From Gonapodya prolifera JEL478 (Eukaryota; Monoblepharomycota; Monoblepharidomycetes; Monoblepharidales; Gonapodyaceae): 64,000 nucleotides of DNA. Below are positions 1 through 10,692 of this stretch, piece by piece (the stretch's first letter is position 1; the number at the start of each line of letters is the position of its first letter). The translations under genes were made by a program, and so were the position numbers. Under the pieces are notes generated by a model. It was not told where the DNA came from. It worked only from the letters and a program-made list of their open reading frames with translations, and did no database searches. The stretch is from assembly GCA_001574975.1 (NCBI GenBank), contig KQ965740.1, positions 669,591 to 733,590 on the forward strand, in the 5' to 3' direction.

Positions 1-1
1 T

Positions 2-545
2 CGGCTCGGGATCACCACGCTCGGAGTTCCGCGGGCTGTGGCGCGGGCGGATTTCTCAAAGGAGGGTGTACGCGCGTTGTGTGGGAGCGTTGAAGTACCA
101 AAGGGAGATGGAAAGGGAGAGTACGAGACGCATGTGGTGCTGGGACGGCATGTTCCGAGGCTTTTCTTGTATGGGCCCGGGGATGTGCTCATGTGAGTTG
201 CTTCTCTCATCGCTTCCCAGATCACGTCACTGACCCGCCCCGCGCCAACGATTTCTCACCCACTCCCCCTCCCCACCGACCACCAGCGACGCCACTTTCG
301 TTTCCCACTTCCACACCACCATCCTCCCCACCATCCTCTCCCACCCCGCCTACGCTACACCTACTGGGTGCATCAACCCCCTCCCCGGCCCCACGATACT
401 GCACACCAGGTTTGGACCCGAATCGGCCCACGTGCAGCACGCGCTCACGTTCCCGGCTCAGTATTGGGGAAGTGTGGCGGACGCGTTGGATGGGGCGGCG
501 TTGGGGAGGGAGAAGAGGGGTGTGGATGTGGGAGCGAGGTTGTGA
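2..545 (+). CDS. TMEM53/DUF829-like alpha/beta hydrolase, 3' part
   Basis: This is the C-terminal part of a gene that begins left of the window. Exon 2-193 reads in frame to VPRLFLYGPGDVLM, the intron starts with GTGAGT at 194 and ends with AG at 409, and the last exon gives SAHVQHALTFPAQYW and stops at 543-545. A 'LYS/G..D.l' strand followed by 'S.HV.H...yP..Y' is the C-terminal signature of the DUF829 family (TMEM53, PaxU), which have an alpha/beta-hydrolase fold and are often anchored to the nuclear or ER membrane. The His of SAHVQH would be the triad histidine. The substrate is unknown. The family call rests on this C-terminal motif only, since the nucleophile region lies outside the window. 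Confidence 0.7.
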
Positions 546-1498
546 CGTGTCGCACAGCCCAAGAGTGGACGAGGGGGGTGGCGGGTGGCGGATGGCGGTA
601 GATGGGGGAAGATTAAATGACTTCACACTTGTTTGAATGCACGTTGGTTTGACACTGGAGTACTCTTTCGGGGGCAAAAAAAGTTAAACCACGTGAGAGA
701 GCGCGGGCCGCTGGGCCGGGCAAGATATTTGTAGTTGTACGGATGCGAGGAGAGTCAGATGATTTGGAGGAGTATGATGCTTGAGTGATAACAAGTAGAT
801 GATGGATCGGATGGTGAAATTATTGACTTTTTCGATTGGTAAAATTATTGATTTTCAAATAGGTAGAGTAAAAAAAGAGGCTCGGATGCGTGCAGAGAAT
901 GTAACTCTGTGTCGGTTCGATTCCCTGAAATTTTCCCCGAACACATGGCCTACCTTCGCGACGAGGGGCGTTTTATGGGCCTTACTTTCAACAAAACTGT
1001 CGAGGCTCTCAACCCCAGGTGGTCCGAGGCGTTGGGTGGGATACCAGGTTTCCTTGTAATCAGTAGGGAACCGATTGATGTGGAAACCAGTGAAGAATCC
1101 CCCCGCGGACACTGAAGAGAAACTCCACCGTCTTCTCCCGAAGATGTTACTACATGACTTACATGTGCGAAGTGGGATTGCTGGTGCCCACGGGTAGACA
1201 ATAATATGTTCTACTGTCCCCCATGTAATGAAACAACTTTTCAATATCTGACTGTATCGTGTAATTTGCGGATGCGTCCCAGATAAATCTGAGACCAATC
1301 CGCAAAGCTATTCCATACTTCCCATGAACATTCCAACCGAAATTCCAATGACCACATTCATGTATCCGTGTCACGTGATCGACTCAACCACAAGAGATCC
1401 CGCATGTGCTCCGCTACAGATTTGCATCGTCATCCAACAGTGGAGAAGTCACGATTTTGTCAAATTTTTACCACGTTATGCATTGCACCGGCCGAGAA
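546..1498. other. Intergenic, no supported gene
   Basis: No reading frame here shows a family motif or a plausible exon chain. A short plus-strand frame at 909-1115 has a protein-like composition but no recognisable domain. Confidence 0.4.
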
Positions 1499-1790
1499 TG
1501 GGATATTGGGGTGCAACTCCTGTTGATCCCAGTGTGAGTCTTACAAATGACATTAAAAGTGTTTTAGGATGTAATGTTATTCGAATTGGTATGAAGTGGG
1601 AAACGCTGCAGCCTGGTCTAGGGGGTAGTCTCAATAACAGTGAATAAAGCAAGGCCCTTACGAACATCAAGAACGTAGTAAACGCTGGGATGAGTTGTGT
1701 CGTCGCGCAACACACCAGATCGTCGCTTCCATCAAGTGATGGATCAAAAGTGATCGAAACTCGGAAATTGTCTGCGACACCACCAGATCA
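1499..1790 (+). pseudogene. Possible GH5 (endoglycoceramidase-like) remnant
   Basis: A plus-strand frame contains SLTNDIKSVLGCNVIRIGMKW followed by ETLQPG. This matches the start of GH5 glycosidases, where 'D...l...G.NvvRl.v.We..eP' precedes the second barrel strand. That frame stops at 1645-1647. About 10 bp later a second frame continues with LTNIKNVVNAGMSCVVAQH, the expected position of the 'yl..i...v..a...gm.vvl..H' segment. No catalytic Glu motif, signal peptide or further barrel strands were found, so this looks like a short broken fragment of a secreted glycosidase. It may be a chance resemblance. Confidence 0.35.
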
Positions 1791-2584
1791 ATAATAAACC
1801 ATGTAATTTATTGATTCCGTAGTCGAACGTTCAAAGGTTTCGAAAGTTCGTCAGCAAGTCATCCTCCAAATTCGAAAAGCGTGACGGCCGACCCACCTTC
1901 AACGTTGCTTCTGTCCTCGTTTTCCAAGTTGTCGAGGGACTGTGCAGCTTCAGATCCAAGCGTCTTGCTCTTTGCTTGGCAAGTATAGCATATGCATGGA
2001 AACACAAGGTTCAATCCCGCGACACCGGCGCACAGATGCATGTAACTAGGGTGAAAATGTGTTCCCGGAGGTGCTGAACCCCCAATTCATACCTCTACTC
2101 CCGACAGGTCTATCGTCCCCGACCCCCGACACTTCCACCTCTCCTTGACTTCAACTCACCTGTCCCCCTCGACCGCATTCCTCTTCACCCCATTGCATTC
2201 AGGACTCTTTAAAGCCAGCGTTCGCGCGATACCCAGACCGCCCACATGTATTGTATCATGATGCAAGTATGTACGCCAAACTGCGAGGTAGCAACGGTAC
2301 AGTATTGTTTGGGGGGAGGCCGATGCGTTGCTTCCCGTTCCTCTTCCGCCGGAGTATCAATAAATAAAATCCGGGTATCGATACATACTGCCACCGACCC
2401 GCGGCGTCCTTGCCACCTCTCCCATGAGCACATCCAACGAATCAAAAAAAGAAGGGAAAGAAAAGGGGGCAGTTGTGAAAATGAAAATTTGCAGCCATGC
2501 GTGTGTAAGTCGTGGCGGTCGTGCGTCCCTCAAGAACTTCCCCCCAGCATGTAAGTGTACGCTCTGCTCAGACGTTATGGTTGT
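1791..2584. other. Intergenic, no supported gene
   Basis: Nothing recognisable is seen. The right end lies downstream of the minus-strand ankyrin gene and probably holds its 3' UTR. Confidence 0.4.
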
Positions 2585-4241
2585 TCAGGCCGTGGGTGTG
2601 TATTTGGGCCCGCGGCGTCGTCTGAAGGGGAAACACCATGAAGGGTCGGTGTCGTCGGTCTTGGGAGGTCCAACGCTGCAGGGAACGAGTGAAGGGCGAG
2701 GGAGAATGCAATCGTCGGTTCACCGCTTTGGGATAGCGGAAAACAATAACCAAAGACGCTCACCTTACAGCAGCTGCAGGAGGAGGGAGATCTGTAGATT
2801 TTGCAACAGGCGGGACAATCTGCATCGCCACTTGGTTCAACCCCACTGGCTGAACGGGCACGACCTCGATATCCTTGGTGATTGGAAGTGGCGGAAGAGC
2901 CGGCGCGATTCCGACCCCTCCCAATTCAACTTGTCGTTTGCCCCACATCGTGGTCGACGCCCTACTGAACGGCCGCCGCACTTCGGCGAGCTGCCTCCTG
3001 AGCGAGTCCGCCTCGGCGCCTTGCTGATTGGCTTGTTGGGTCAGCATGGCGATCTGATCCCGCTGGTTCGCAATGACCGTTTGCAGTTCCGACTGAGTCT
3101 TCACGAGCACCTCGATCTGGTGCTTCAGGATCGTCTCGCTCTCCGCCTTCGCCCTGGTCGTGGAACTCAGCAGGGTCTTCGCCTCGATCACGTCCCGCTC
3201 AAGAGCTTGCTTGTACTTAAGCCACCCGTTGCGTTCCTTGGTCATTTCCCACACCCGCTCCTTGTGGTCCGTCAGCTGCCGCCGGATTTCGTCCACCACT
3301 CTGGTTTGGTCGGCCAGCGACTGCGCCAGGGAGATCGCGTCAGGGTCCACCGTCGCCGCCCGGGCGATGGCCTCCATCTGCTGCTGCGTGAAGTACTCGT
3401 CGTAGCTCTGTCCTTTGCGGTCCAGAGGCGACTTAGCGCGCGTTTTGTACTCCGTCTTGTCGATCCGTGCGTTGTGGAGAATGAGGAGGCGGATGACGTC
3501 GAGGTTGGGTTGGAGTGTCACGGTGTCGCACACGTCGGAGAGTTTAAGAGGGTCGGTGATGGTGACGTTCGCTCCGCGCTTGTTGAAGGCCCAGCCGTCA
3601 CCGCTTGCGAAAGCAAAGTCCAAAAGGGAAGAAAAGGGCGCGGTCGTGTTCCAACGCGTTTGATGGTCCCATCGAAGCTGCGTCCACGGCGGCAAAAGGG
3701 GATACGCAGGGAACTTCCACTCGATGTGTGTGTTGGGGTCGTAGCCTGTGGAAGCGTTTGAGAAAAGTCTGAAATAATTCTCGAATTGGCAGGTAGGATT
3801 CAAACACCCTGCGCCTTCTCGTTGCAGTTCCAAAAGTCCATCACGGGTTGGCGGACAATATAATCTGTGCTAAGGCATATCCGACCGCATTTAATGAATC
3901 TCCTCTCGCGTGACGAAGCACTCTCCCAAGAACTTGGGACCCCTCAAACCATAATCATAATCGTCCTCACCTGCTTCCAACACCGCCTCCACGATTCCAA
4001 AATTCGCTGACCGTATCGCCAAAGTCATGGCGCCCTCTCCAAATGCCGACTCTGCGTTGACCTTGCCGTCAATATGGACGACCAGGGTGATGCGTTTCCG
4101 GGCCAGCCGCACGTCCGCGCCGTCGCTAATGGCCTCTCTGACCGCATCCAAATTATTCGCTTCAATCGCCTCGAGCAGGCGCGCGTTTGCGCCCTCGGAA
4201 GGGCCGTGGGTGGATGTGGGGGCGGATGTGGTGGTTGCCAT
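2585..4241 (-). CDS. Ankyrin-repeat / coiled-coil protein
   Basis: Three exons (4241-3971, 3745-2764, 2675-2585) keep one frame and give 447 residues. The start is the ATG of MATTTSAPT. Residues 20-110 form ankyrin repeats (RLLEAIEANNLDAVREAIS..GADV; GIVEAVLEAG|YDPN, the last split by intron 1). A Trp-rich insertion (WKFPAYPLLPPW, LRWDHQ) sits inside a repeat before SLLDFAFASG. Another repeat, DVIRLLILHNARI, follows at about residue 190. Residues 230-350 are a long heptad coiled coil (SLADQTRVVDEIRRQ, LKHQIEVLVKTQSELQ). The tail is Pro-rich and ends in a basic patch (FRRRRGPK). A scaffold or adaptor role is likely but no partner can be named. A broken relative with the same ankyrin and Trp-rich layout lies at 48183-49049. 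Confidence 0.75.
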
Positions 4242-4973
4242 GAGATGAGTGGCGTTTGGGCCCTGTCAAGAGTCTTGCACGGCGAATTGCGGGGGTCAGC
4301 GTTGCCGATGGTGAAAATAGCACAATAAGATTTAGAAACAGCACGTCAAAGTCGGATGTACGCTCGAGGAGAACCCACCGAGTGTGGTTGCAGGTGAGGA
4401 GTTGTGATCTGCAACGTTTGGTTCCGGTCCAGGTCCGTGGTCTTCAGCGATCACGAGCACCGTCTCGCGTGCGGATTGAGTAACGTGTCGCCGGGGGAGG
4501 GTGCTGCAAAGCTGCGTTTTGGGCGATGGTATGGCCAGGGATTTTTGCAAGGCCTGTCACAACAGGTTCCAAAACCGGATCGCCGCTTGCAGACGAAAAA
4601 TATACCTCGTGCAGCAGAGACCCACGTTGCCGCAAGGGTGGGAGGCGGGGAGATTGGCGGGATGGACGAGGTTGAGAGTGGCTGGGAATGAACTGACTGA
4701 GGACACCGTTGAGCGGCAGGTCACTCTTCCCCCACCCAACAACAAACACCAGAGACCATGTTACACAACACTTTGTGATTGCACATTTCAAACAAAACTT
4801 TGTAACTTCAGTAATCGCAAATATACCAACATCAAATTGGTGAGACGGTGTCAAGACACGGGTAATGCTTTTGCCCCCTTCCCCCTTCCCCATCGTTTCT
4901 TCAGACATAGCTCGCGAAATTGCTCAAGGTCGAGGATGAAGGAAGAGACGCCACGACAACACGAAGCATGACG
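4242..4973. other. Intergenic, no supported gene
   Basis: The 730 bp between two minus-strand genes hold short frames on both strands but none with a domain or splice-consistent extension. Part should be the promoter of the ankyrin gene. Confidence 0.4.
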
Positions 4974-5952
4974 CTACTCCAACCCCCCAATCTCGTCGTC
5001 CAAATCGTCCTCGAACCGAATCTCCCACACTCCATGTTCCAGCTCCCGGACCTCGGCTTCTTTCTTTCGCCCGGACTCCTTCCTCGACAACAAGCTCGAC
5101 GCGCTCAACGGGCTCCCCTGTTCGGGGGTTCCGGCTCGAGATCTCCCCGGCGGAGGACCAAAGTGGTTCCCACCGGGCGGCGTCCGTGAAGAAACGAGGA
5201 AACGGCCCAGTCGATCGCCGGCGGGGCTGGACGACAGGTAGGAGCGGCGGGCGCGAGGGCTTTCGCGGAAAAAAAGGTCTTCGTGCCAAAGGAAGGCTGG
5301 TGACGGCCCAGAGCAGAGCGGTAAGTCCGCCCCATTCTCGGTCCATAATTCTCCCCAAACAAAACTCACCGTGTGTTTCAACGCAGCTTTTGACGTAGTC
5401 TTCCGACTCGGTTAAATCGATCAGCTCGTCCGAGTGATGGTCGTGCATACGCCTGTACCCGTACCCCAGACCGTTCCCAAACGCTGCACCGGACGAAGAA
5501 GATGTGGAGGATGTCTGGGGAGGTGCTGCAGCGGCGGAGGAGGAGGAGGAAGAGGAGGAAGCTTGAGCGGCTGCAGCGCGCCCAAAAGCCGAGTGAGATT
5601 GGGTCGGCATCGACTGGGAAACGGGATGAAGAGGGCGCTGTGGGGTACGAGGCGGGCTTGTAGCAGGAACCTGATCCTGTGCAGACTGTTCGGGAACGAC
5701 TGCTGCAGGAAGCTCCTGGGGCACAGCTTGAGCTGTTTCTGCTTCCGGTGACAATCTCTCGGGGGAGGGAGAGCTCCTGCTCGAGTTACTCGCCGAGTCC
5801 TCGTCCGACGATTCTTCCGCTGCAAGCTGCTCGAGCGGTTCCCCCTCTTCGACTTCCGCAGCACTCGCCCGTGGGATTCGGATTGGAGACGACGGGGGAC
5901 GCGAGAGCTTCGTGGGGGTCTGCGAGGGCGGCACTGTCGCTGCCGAGGCCAT
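4974..5952 (-). CDS. Ser-rich protein with SUMO-interaction motif
   Basis: Two exons (5952-5370 and 5296-4974) give 301 residues from the ATG of MASAATVPP. The intron is GTGAGT...CACCAG, and the phases agree. The N-terminal half is acidic, Ser/Pro-rich and includes poly-Ser and poly-Ala runs. Near residue 180 it carries DELIDLTESE, a textbook SUMO-interaction motif (hydrophobic I-D-L-T followed by acids). The second exon has a basic low-complexity stretch and ends in an acidic segment (WEIRFEDDLDDEIGGLE). No enzyme domain is visible. A nuclear, SUMO-binding regulatory or scaffold protein is an inference from the motif alone; the protein family is not recognised. Confidence 0.6.
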
Positions 5953-6183
5953 GAGACGCGCGCAACGGGGTGTCGAACGCTCACCCCCAAAATAACGTGG
6001 AAGGGTATGTGGTCACGAGACTTGCCGTGGCCTTATCCCTTGAACAACCGTTTAGCCGGATAGCATCATTGACGACACGTAAACTTATGATTCCCATCTT
6101 TCTTTCTCCGATTCGCCATTCTACATATGCGACGCTCCTCGTTTCTGTGTACAGAATGGCTTTTATCCTTAATTACGTATCAC

Positions 6184-8108
6184 TTAGATCTTCCCTTCAG
6201 CGTCCCCCTTTCCCACCACACTCCTCACAACCCTCTCGCCCTCCCTCCGCCCACTCATCCACGCGCCATGTACCGTACTCCAGTCCGTCTCGGAAGTATG
6301 CTCCCCCGCGAACCCAACCACGCCCGCGACAGGCTCGTGGAACGGCAAGAAGAGACTGTCCTGGATTGACCGGAACGACCCATGGCCTTGGGGGACGTAG
6401 GAGTAGGAGCAGAGGGAGTAGGGGTCGGAGAGCCATTTCGTGATCTGGAAAGAGTGGGGGGGTGGTCATGTGGTCACGTCATGGAAAGAAATGCGAACAC
6501 GGAAAACCGGCAAAGCCTCACCTTAACATCCACCGGCTCCGTCACCTCGACTCCCTCTTCCCCCCCAAACGCCTCCCTAAACGTCTCCATGATCGTCCCC
6601 ACCACATCCCACTGGTCCGCCGTTTCGGCCGCTTCGGCCCACGCGCGGTAGCACAGGATCATCAAAACGGGCACGTCGAGCAGGCGCTGGAGGTTCACGA
6701 TGTACAGGGGGTAGATTGGGTATGGCGTGAAAGGGCCGTGGGAGGGGAGGAACGTGGGGGGAAGTTTGGGGAGGAAGAGGGAGGTGAAGTCGGTGTCGTC
6801 GGGCCCTGGTGGCGGGGTGCAGTTTGTGGGGGCAAGGTGAGCTGGGTGAGGTCGAGTGCGATAGGTTTTTCGCCGAATCACTCGGACTCACACCACGCCT
6901 TATCAAACTTCAACACAACCTTATTCAACAGGCCCGTCCCGAGCCCATTAATCGCGCTCGCAAGCCTTTCCGGAAGAGCCGGCTGGAACAGTGCCCCGTG
7001 GTGTGCTTTGAGCACCCCGATCGGCAGGGTCACGATGACGTGGTCGCAGGAGTATGTGGTGCCGTCCTTGCACGTGATCACGACGCGTTCAGCCGCCGCC
7101 GCCTCAGCGGTTGTTGCGGCACTTGTGTAGTCGATCGTGGAAACCTCCTTGCTCAGCAGGATGTCTATCCCGATGGAAAGGTTGACGTCCTGCATGATGT
7201 TGTCGACGAGGACTTTGTACCCATCCAGAGCGAACACGTCGGTGACGCCTTCTTCGCCACCGTAAGAGTTCCAGTCGACGCCCACGGTTGCGGCTAGGCG
7301 CAAGCAAGGGGTTTCATATTTGTCAAACAAAACAGACTCATTAGGTCGCTTGGTTTACCACAAACTCACCCGACGTGTCTGCCGCCGTCATACTAGCATA
7401 TGCCTCCGACTCCGCCGTAACAATTTCGACCATCTCCTTGACCTCCTCATCCGCCGCTCCTTTCTCCTTCATTTCGTCCACGACCTCCTTCAATTTACCG
7501 CCCAACCACGTCTGCACGCTTTGGTCGTTGGATGCGTCCACGTGGTTCTTTTGCCGCTCCGCGAGCTCCCCGAGAAAGGTTTCGAATATCGTGTAGTACT
7601 TGAGCAAATCTTCGGGTTCCAGGCGTTTGTGCGTGCGTGGGTGGTGCAGGGATTCGTCGTCTTCGGTGTATAGGCGGCCGGTGTACTATAAACGTGTTCG
7701 ACTGGATTATTTAAAAGAAAGCCAGCAGTAGGAAAGGTGAGCAGAAGGCTCACAAGAGGTGGTTCTGTGGAGTCAAGCAGCGGATTTCCTTCGGTTCCAT
7801 GGACCCAGCTTGCGCCAAGGTCCAGCGGCAGGCCGAATCCATTCCACGTAAACGTTCTGGCGATTCGATCAATTTATTTATTGTCACAGAGCAGTGTCAC
7901 GATGTATGTAATGTGGTGGTGGACCTTCAGCACGACGCGAACAAGCTACCACACCCGCGCATCCACGTCACCTGCCACCAATCCTATCGCGTGCTTCCAA
8001 GACCGCCACCCCAACGCCGGCTTTCTTGACAGCGTGCGCGGCTGCAAGACCGGACACGCCCGCGCCGATGACAATCACGGGCACGTGGTGCAGAGCTGCT
8101 TGCAGCAT
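6184..8108 (-). CDS. Flavin amine oxidase (polyamine oxidase / LSD1-like)
   Basis: Six exons (8108-7972, 7856-7754, 7685-7370, 7293-6892, 6805-6522, 6444-6184) keep one frame for 500 residues. The FAD-binding Rossmann motif VIVIGAGVSGLAAAHA is at residues 11-26, followed by EARDRIGGR, with the Gly-Gly-Arg split by intron 1. DLGASWVHGTEGNP follows at about 60. The C-terminal FAD motif GFAGEHTSETDWSTVHGA is at about 460, with SGRREGERV after it. These are the diagnostic blocks of the amine oxidase superfamily that oxidises polyamines or methyl-lysine with release of H2O2. There is no SWIRM domain or signal peptide, and the size fits a polyamine oxidase (about 500 residues). It shares a 350 bp upstream region with the divergent reductase gene. 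The exact substrate cannot be told from sequence. Confidence 0.9.
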
Positions 8109-8456
8109 TGTGGGGCTGGGCGGGTGTGCGATCGGTGGTGATGGCACGTTTTCAGCGATGCCGAGACGTGTGCTGCCGACCTGCCGCGCCGCAACCCCCG
8201 ACCGTGTGGCAACACGGACTTCAACACCCGTTTTGGACAGAGAAAGCGCTGCGATAAGCGATCAGCCGCGAGTGATTCAGAGTGATTCAACGTGATTGTG
8301 AGTGTTGGAGAAAGAACCGAAGAGAAGCGGTCGATCCATATAATCCAGTATATTGGTGCGGCAGTCTCGACGCCACAAGGCAAAACATATCCCAGGTTTC
8401 CCCAACCCCACCCCACACTCTCAACCGCTTACTCCTCACTGGACGCTGGACGCGAC
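8109..8456. promoter_or_regulatory. Shared divergent promoter region
   Basis: The 348 bp separate the start codons of the minus-strand amine oxidase and the plus-strand reductase. The spacing implies a bidirectional promoter. It holds repeated GTGATT/GAGTGATT words near 8270-8295 but no clear TATA box. Confidence 0.5.
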
Positions 8457-10034
8457 ATGGAACCGAGACACGCAGCCGACAGCGGCCCCTCATTCCCCGA
8501 TGCGATCCATGCTTTGCCAAATACAATTGCACCAGCGGCCGAACCGGCACTCGAGCCCCTTGTGGAGGCAACGGACGTGGAGCTGCAAGACATCACGGTC
8601 TACGAAGCTCTCGCCGACTCGCAGATCCTCGTCACGGGAGCGGCTGGATTCGTCGGGACGGCTCTCCTGCACCGCTTGCTCCGCGATGCCAAGTTCCAGG
8701 TCAAAACAGTTGTCGCGCTTGTCCGGGCCAAGTCCAAGGTGGACGCGCTTCAAAGAATCCCCAAAACGCTCCACCATTTTGCCGACAGTGTCGATGCAAA
8801 AGCGGCTCCTAAACTCGTGGTTCTGAGCGGCGACAGCTCACTTCCTAACTTTGGGCTTGCGGGCCAAGATCTCGCCCTTCTGCGGAAAACCGACGTCGTG
8901 ATCCATGCCGCTGGAAACACCCAATTTACGCTTTCGCTTGCTCAGGCGTTTGAGTTGATGGTGATTTTCCATTCATCTCTTTGCCCAAAAAATAACGCTT
9001 GTGTGAATATGTAACCAACTCAAACTCATTTCCAGGTCCCACTCGCATTCTTCGGAGCCCAGTTCTCCCTCCTAACGCCCAACGTCAAAACCCACATCCA
9101 CATCTCTACCACCTTCATCGGCTGGTACCTCTCCGACGGCTCCGTCGTCTCCGAAACCCTCTGCCCCACCGCCGCCACGTCGTCACCCCAGCTCGGAAAG
9201 CACGTCAATAGCTACTTCGAATCCAAAACCTACGCCGAATCCACCGTCAACACGCTCTTCACCGCCCAGGCGGGCCGCAAACCGCACGGTAAGACCGCCC
9301 GCATCGTGCGTCTCGCCACTCTTGGCCCCGCCGCGGAATTCCCCCGCCCCGGGTGGGGCTCGGGCCACCCAGCGAGCCCGATCTGCGCCGCCCTTGCCGC
9401 CGAGCAGGTCGAACAAAAGCTGCTCATGCCCCACGCCGCCTTGGACGTTGTGCCCGTCGACATCGCCGTGAACCAGATCCTGGCGCTCACGGCGTCCGCA
9501 TACGCCATGCACCGCCTCCCCGCCACACACCACTTGCACCCGCTCAGCCCCACATGCCCTACAAACAAGCATCTCGCCGAAGTGCCCTGCTACCACGTAG
9601 CGAACGGGCGGAACCCGCAGTGTATGATCACGCTGCGCAAGCTCAACAGCGCCGAGTTTAAGATCTTAAAACCGTACGTGCCCGGAAGCAGTGCAAGGAA
9701 GGTGTACGAACCCTTCTTTGATAAGTGCGTGTGGTTCGATGTCATAAAGACGAGGGCCGTGCTTGGGCTTGGGATGGAGGGGCAGGTGCAGGTGCAGGAG
9801 GTGGAGACCTCCACTCTAAAGGGACGTGCCAGTGCCAATGCCAGTGCCAGTGCAAAGGGCGAGGCGGCATTGGCAGACCTCCCCATGCGCGCCGACGACA
9901 CACTCAAGTTAGACGCGTTGAAGGTGGTGCGGGACAACTGGAAGGAGGAAGGCTGGGGCGGTTACCTGAAATTGGTCAGAGACGAGATGGAGAAATTGGG
10001 GCCGCGCGCGGATTGGGAGGATTTCGTCAACTGA
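8457..10034 (+). CDS. Fatty acyl-CoA / thioester reductase-like (NAD_binding_4)
   Basis: Two exons (8457-8960, 9036-10034) give 500 residues; the ATG of MEPRHAADS is the first in frame. ILVTGAAGFVGTALLHRLL at about residue 60 is the NAD(P)-binding GxxGxxG motif of extended short-chain reductases. The 'iHisTTFigw' block (HIHISTTFIGWY) and YFESKTYAE, the catalytic YxxxK, follow. This pattern is that of the male-sterility/fatty acyl-CoA reductase domain, also found as the terminal reductase of alpha-aminoadipate reductase and NRPS. It stands alone with no adenylation or carrier domain, so an acyl-CoA or acyl-ACP reductase is most likely. A short Ala/Ser-rich tandem patch (ASANASASA) near residue 435 looks like a recent microsatellite in the coding region. 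Its partner gene is the divergent amine oxidase. Confidence 0.85.
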
Positions 10035-10140
10035 GATGTGTTCATGTATTGATCAAGTCAACTTATTCGTAGAAGTAGCAAAGGGTATGTATTTTTTTTT
10101 GTTTTAGTTGTGTTAGTCGGGGACAACATAAGAATAATAA

Positions 10141-10312
10141 ATAACGGTGCTCAATCGGGGAGAGTAAAAGGAATTGGATGGCGGTGCTCATTCGGGGAGA
10201 ATAAAAATAATAAATAACGGTGCTCAATCGGGGGAGAGTAACAGGAATTGGATGACGGTGCTCATTCGGGGAGGGTAAAAAAATACATGCCGGTACCCAT
10301 TCGGGGAGAATT
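10141..10312. repeat. Short tandem repeat, five degenerate copies
   Basis: The word CGGTGCTCAWTCGGGGAGA recurs starting near 10145, 10182, 10218, 10256 and 10291, followed each time by a TAA-containing A-rich spacer. Spacing is 35-38 bp. Alternate copies are closer, so the array is really two 73 bp units plus a diverged fifth copy (CGGTACCCATTCGGGGAGA). Confidence 0.85.
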
Positions 10313-10692
10313 AAAGCAATTAGAGTGATAAGTCTGTTTGCTGCACCTTGTGGAACTTGGTATGTATTTGGCTTGCAATGTCTTAAAGTCTTGGTGCCCT
10401 TCATGCGGAACGCTTCGACTCGGGATGGGGTCATCGCACGCTTGCAAAAAGTGGTCTCATCGCACGCCCACAAATAGCCAAATATGGTTACCGTGCTGCT
10501 TTTCAGCCATTTCTACATTGTAAGTAGATACTCTAATTTGTACATATTAGACACTTTTAGATCGAAACTTTTTCAAGAAGGAGGAGAGGCAAAAAATAAA
10601 CTTCCGTCGTCAATCTACGCGGTCTCGTTGAGCGCAATAGCTATAGATTGGGAATCGATGGGAACATTGTATCACGATCATTGACGCACCAC
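10313..10692. other. Intergenic, no supported gene
   Basis: This is the 3' flank of both converging genes, AT-richer than its surroundings, with no coding signal. Confidence 0.4.

Noticed and set aside
4444-4908. Open minus-strand frame of about 150 codons between two genes
   Set aside because: It has no domain, poor composition and no splice-consistent neighbours; likely chance.
8292-8456. N-terminal extension of the acyl reductase
   Set aside because: The frame is open upstream but begins with GTG and has no ATG; the first ATG at 8457 is preferred.
10141-10312. Repeat array considered as a CRISPR-like array
   Set aside because: The spacers are themselves repeated and A/T-rich, the units are degenerate, and this is eukaryotic DNA with no cas genes.
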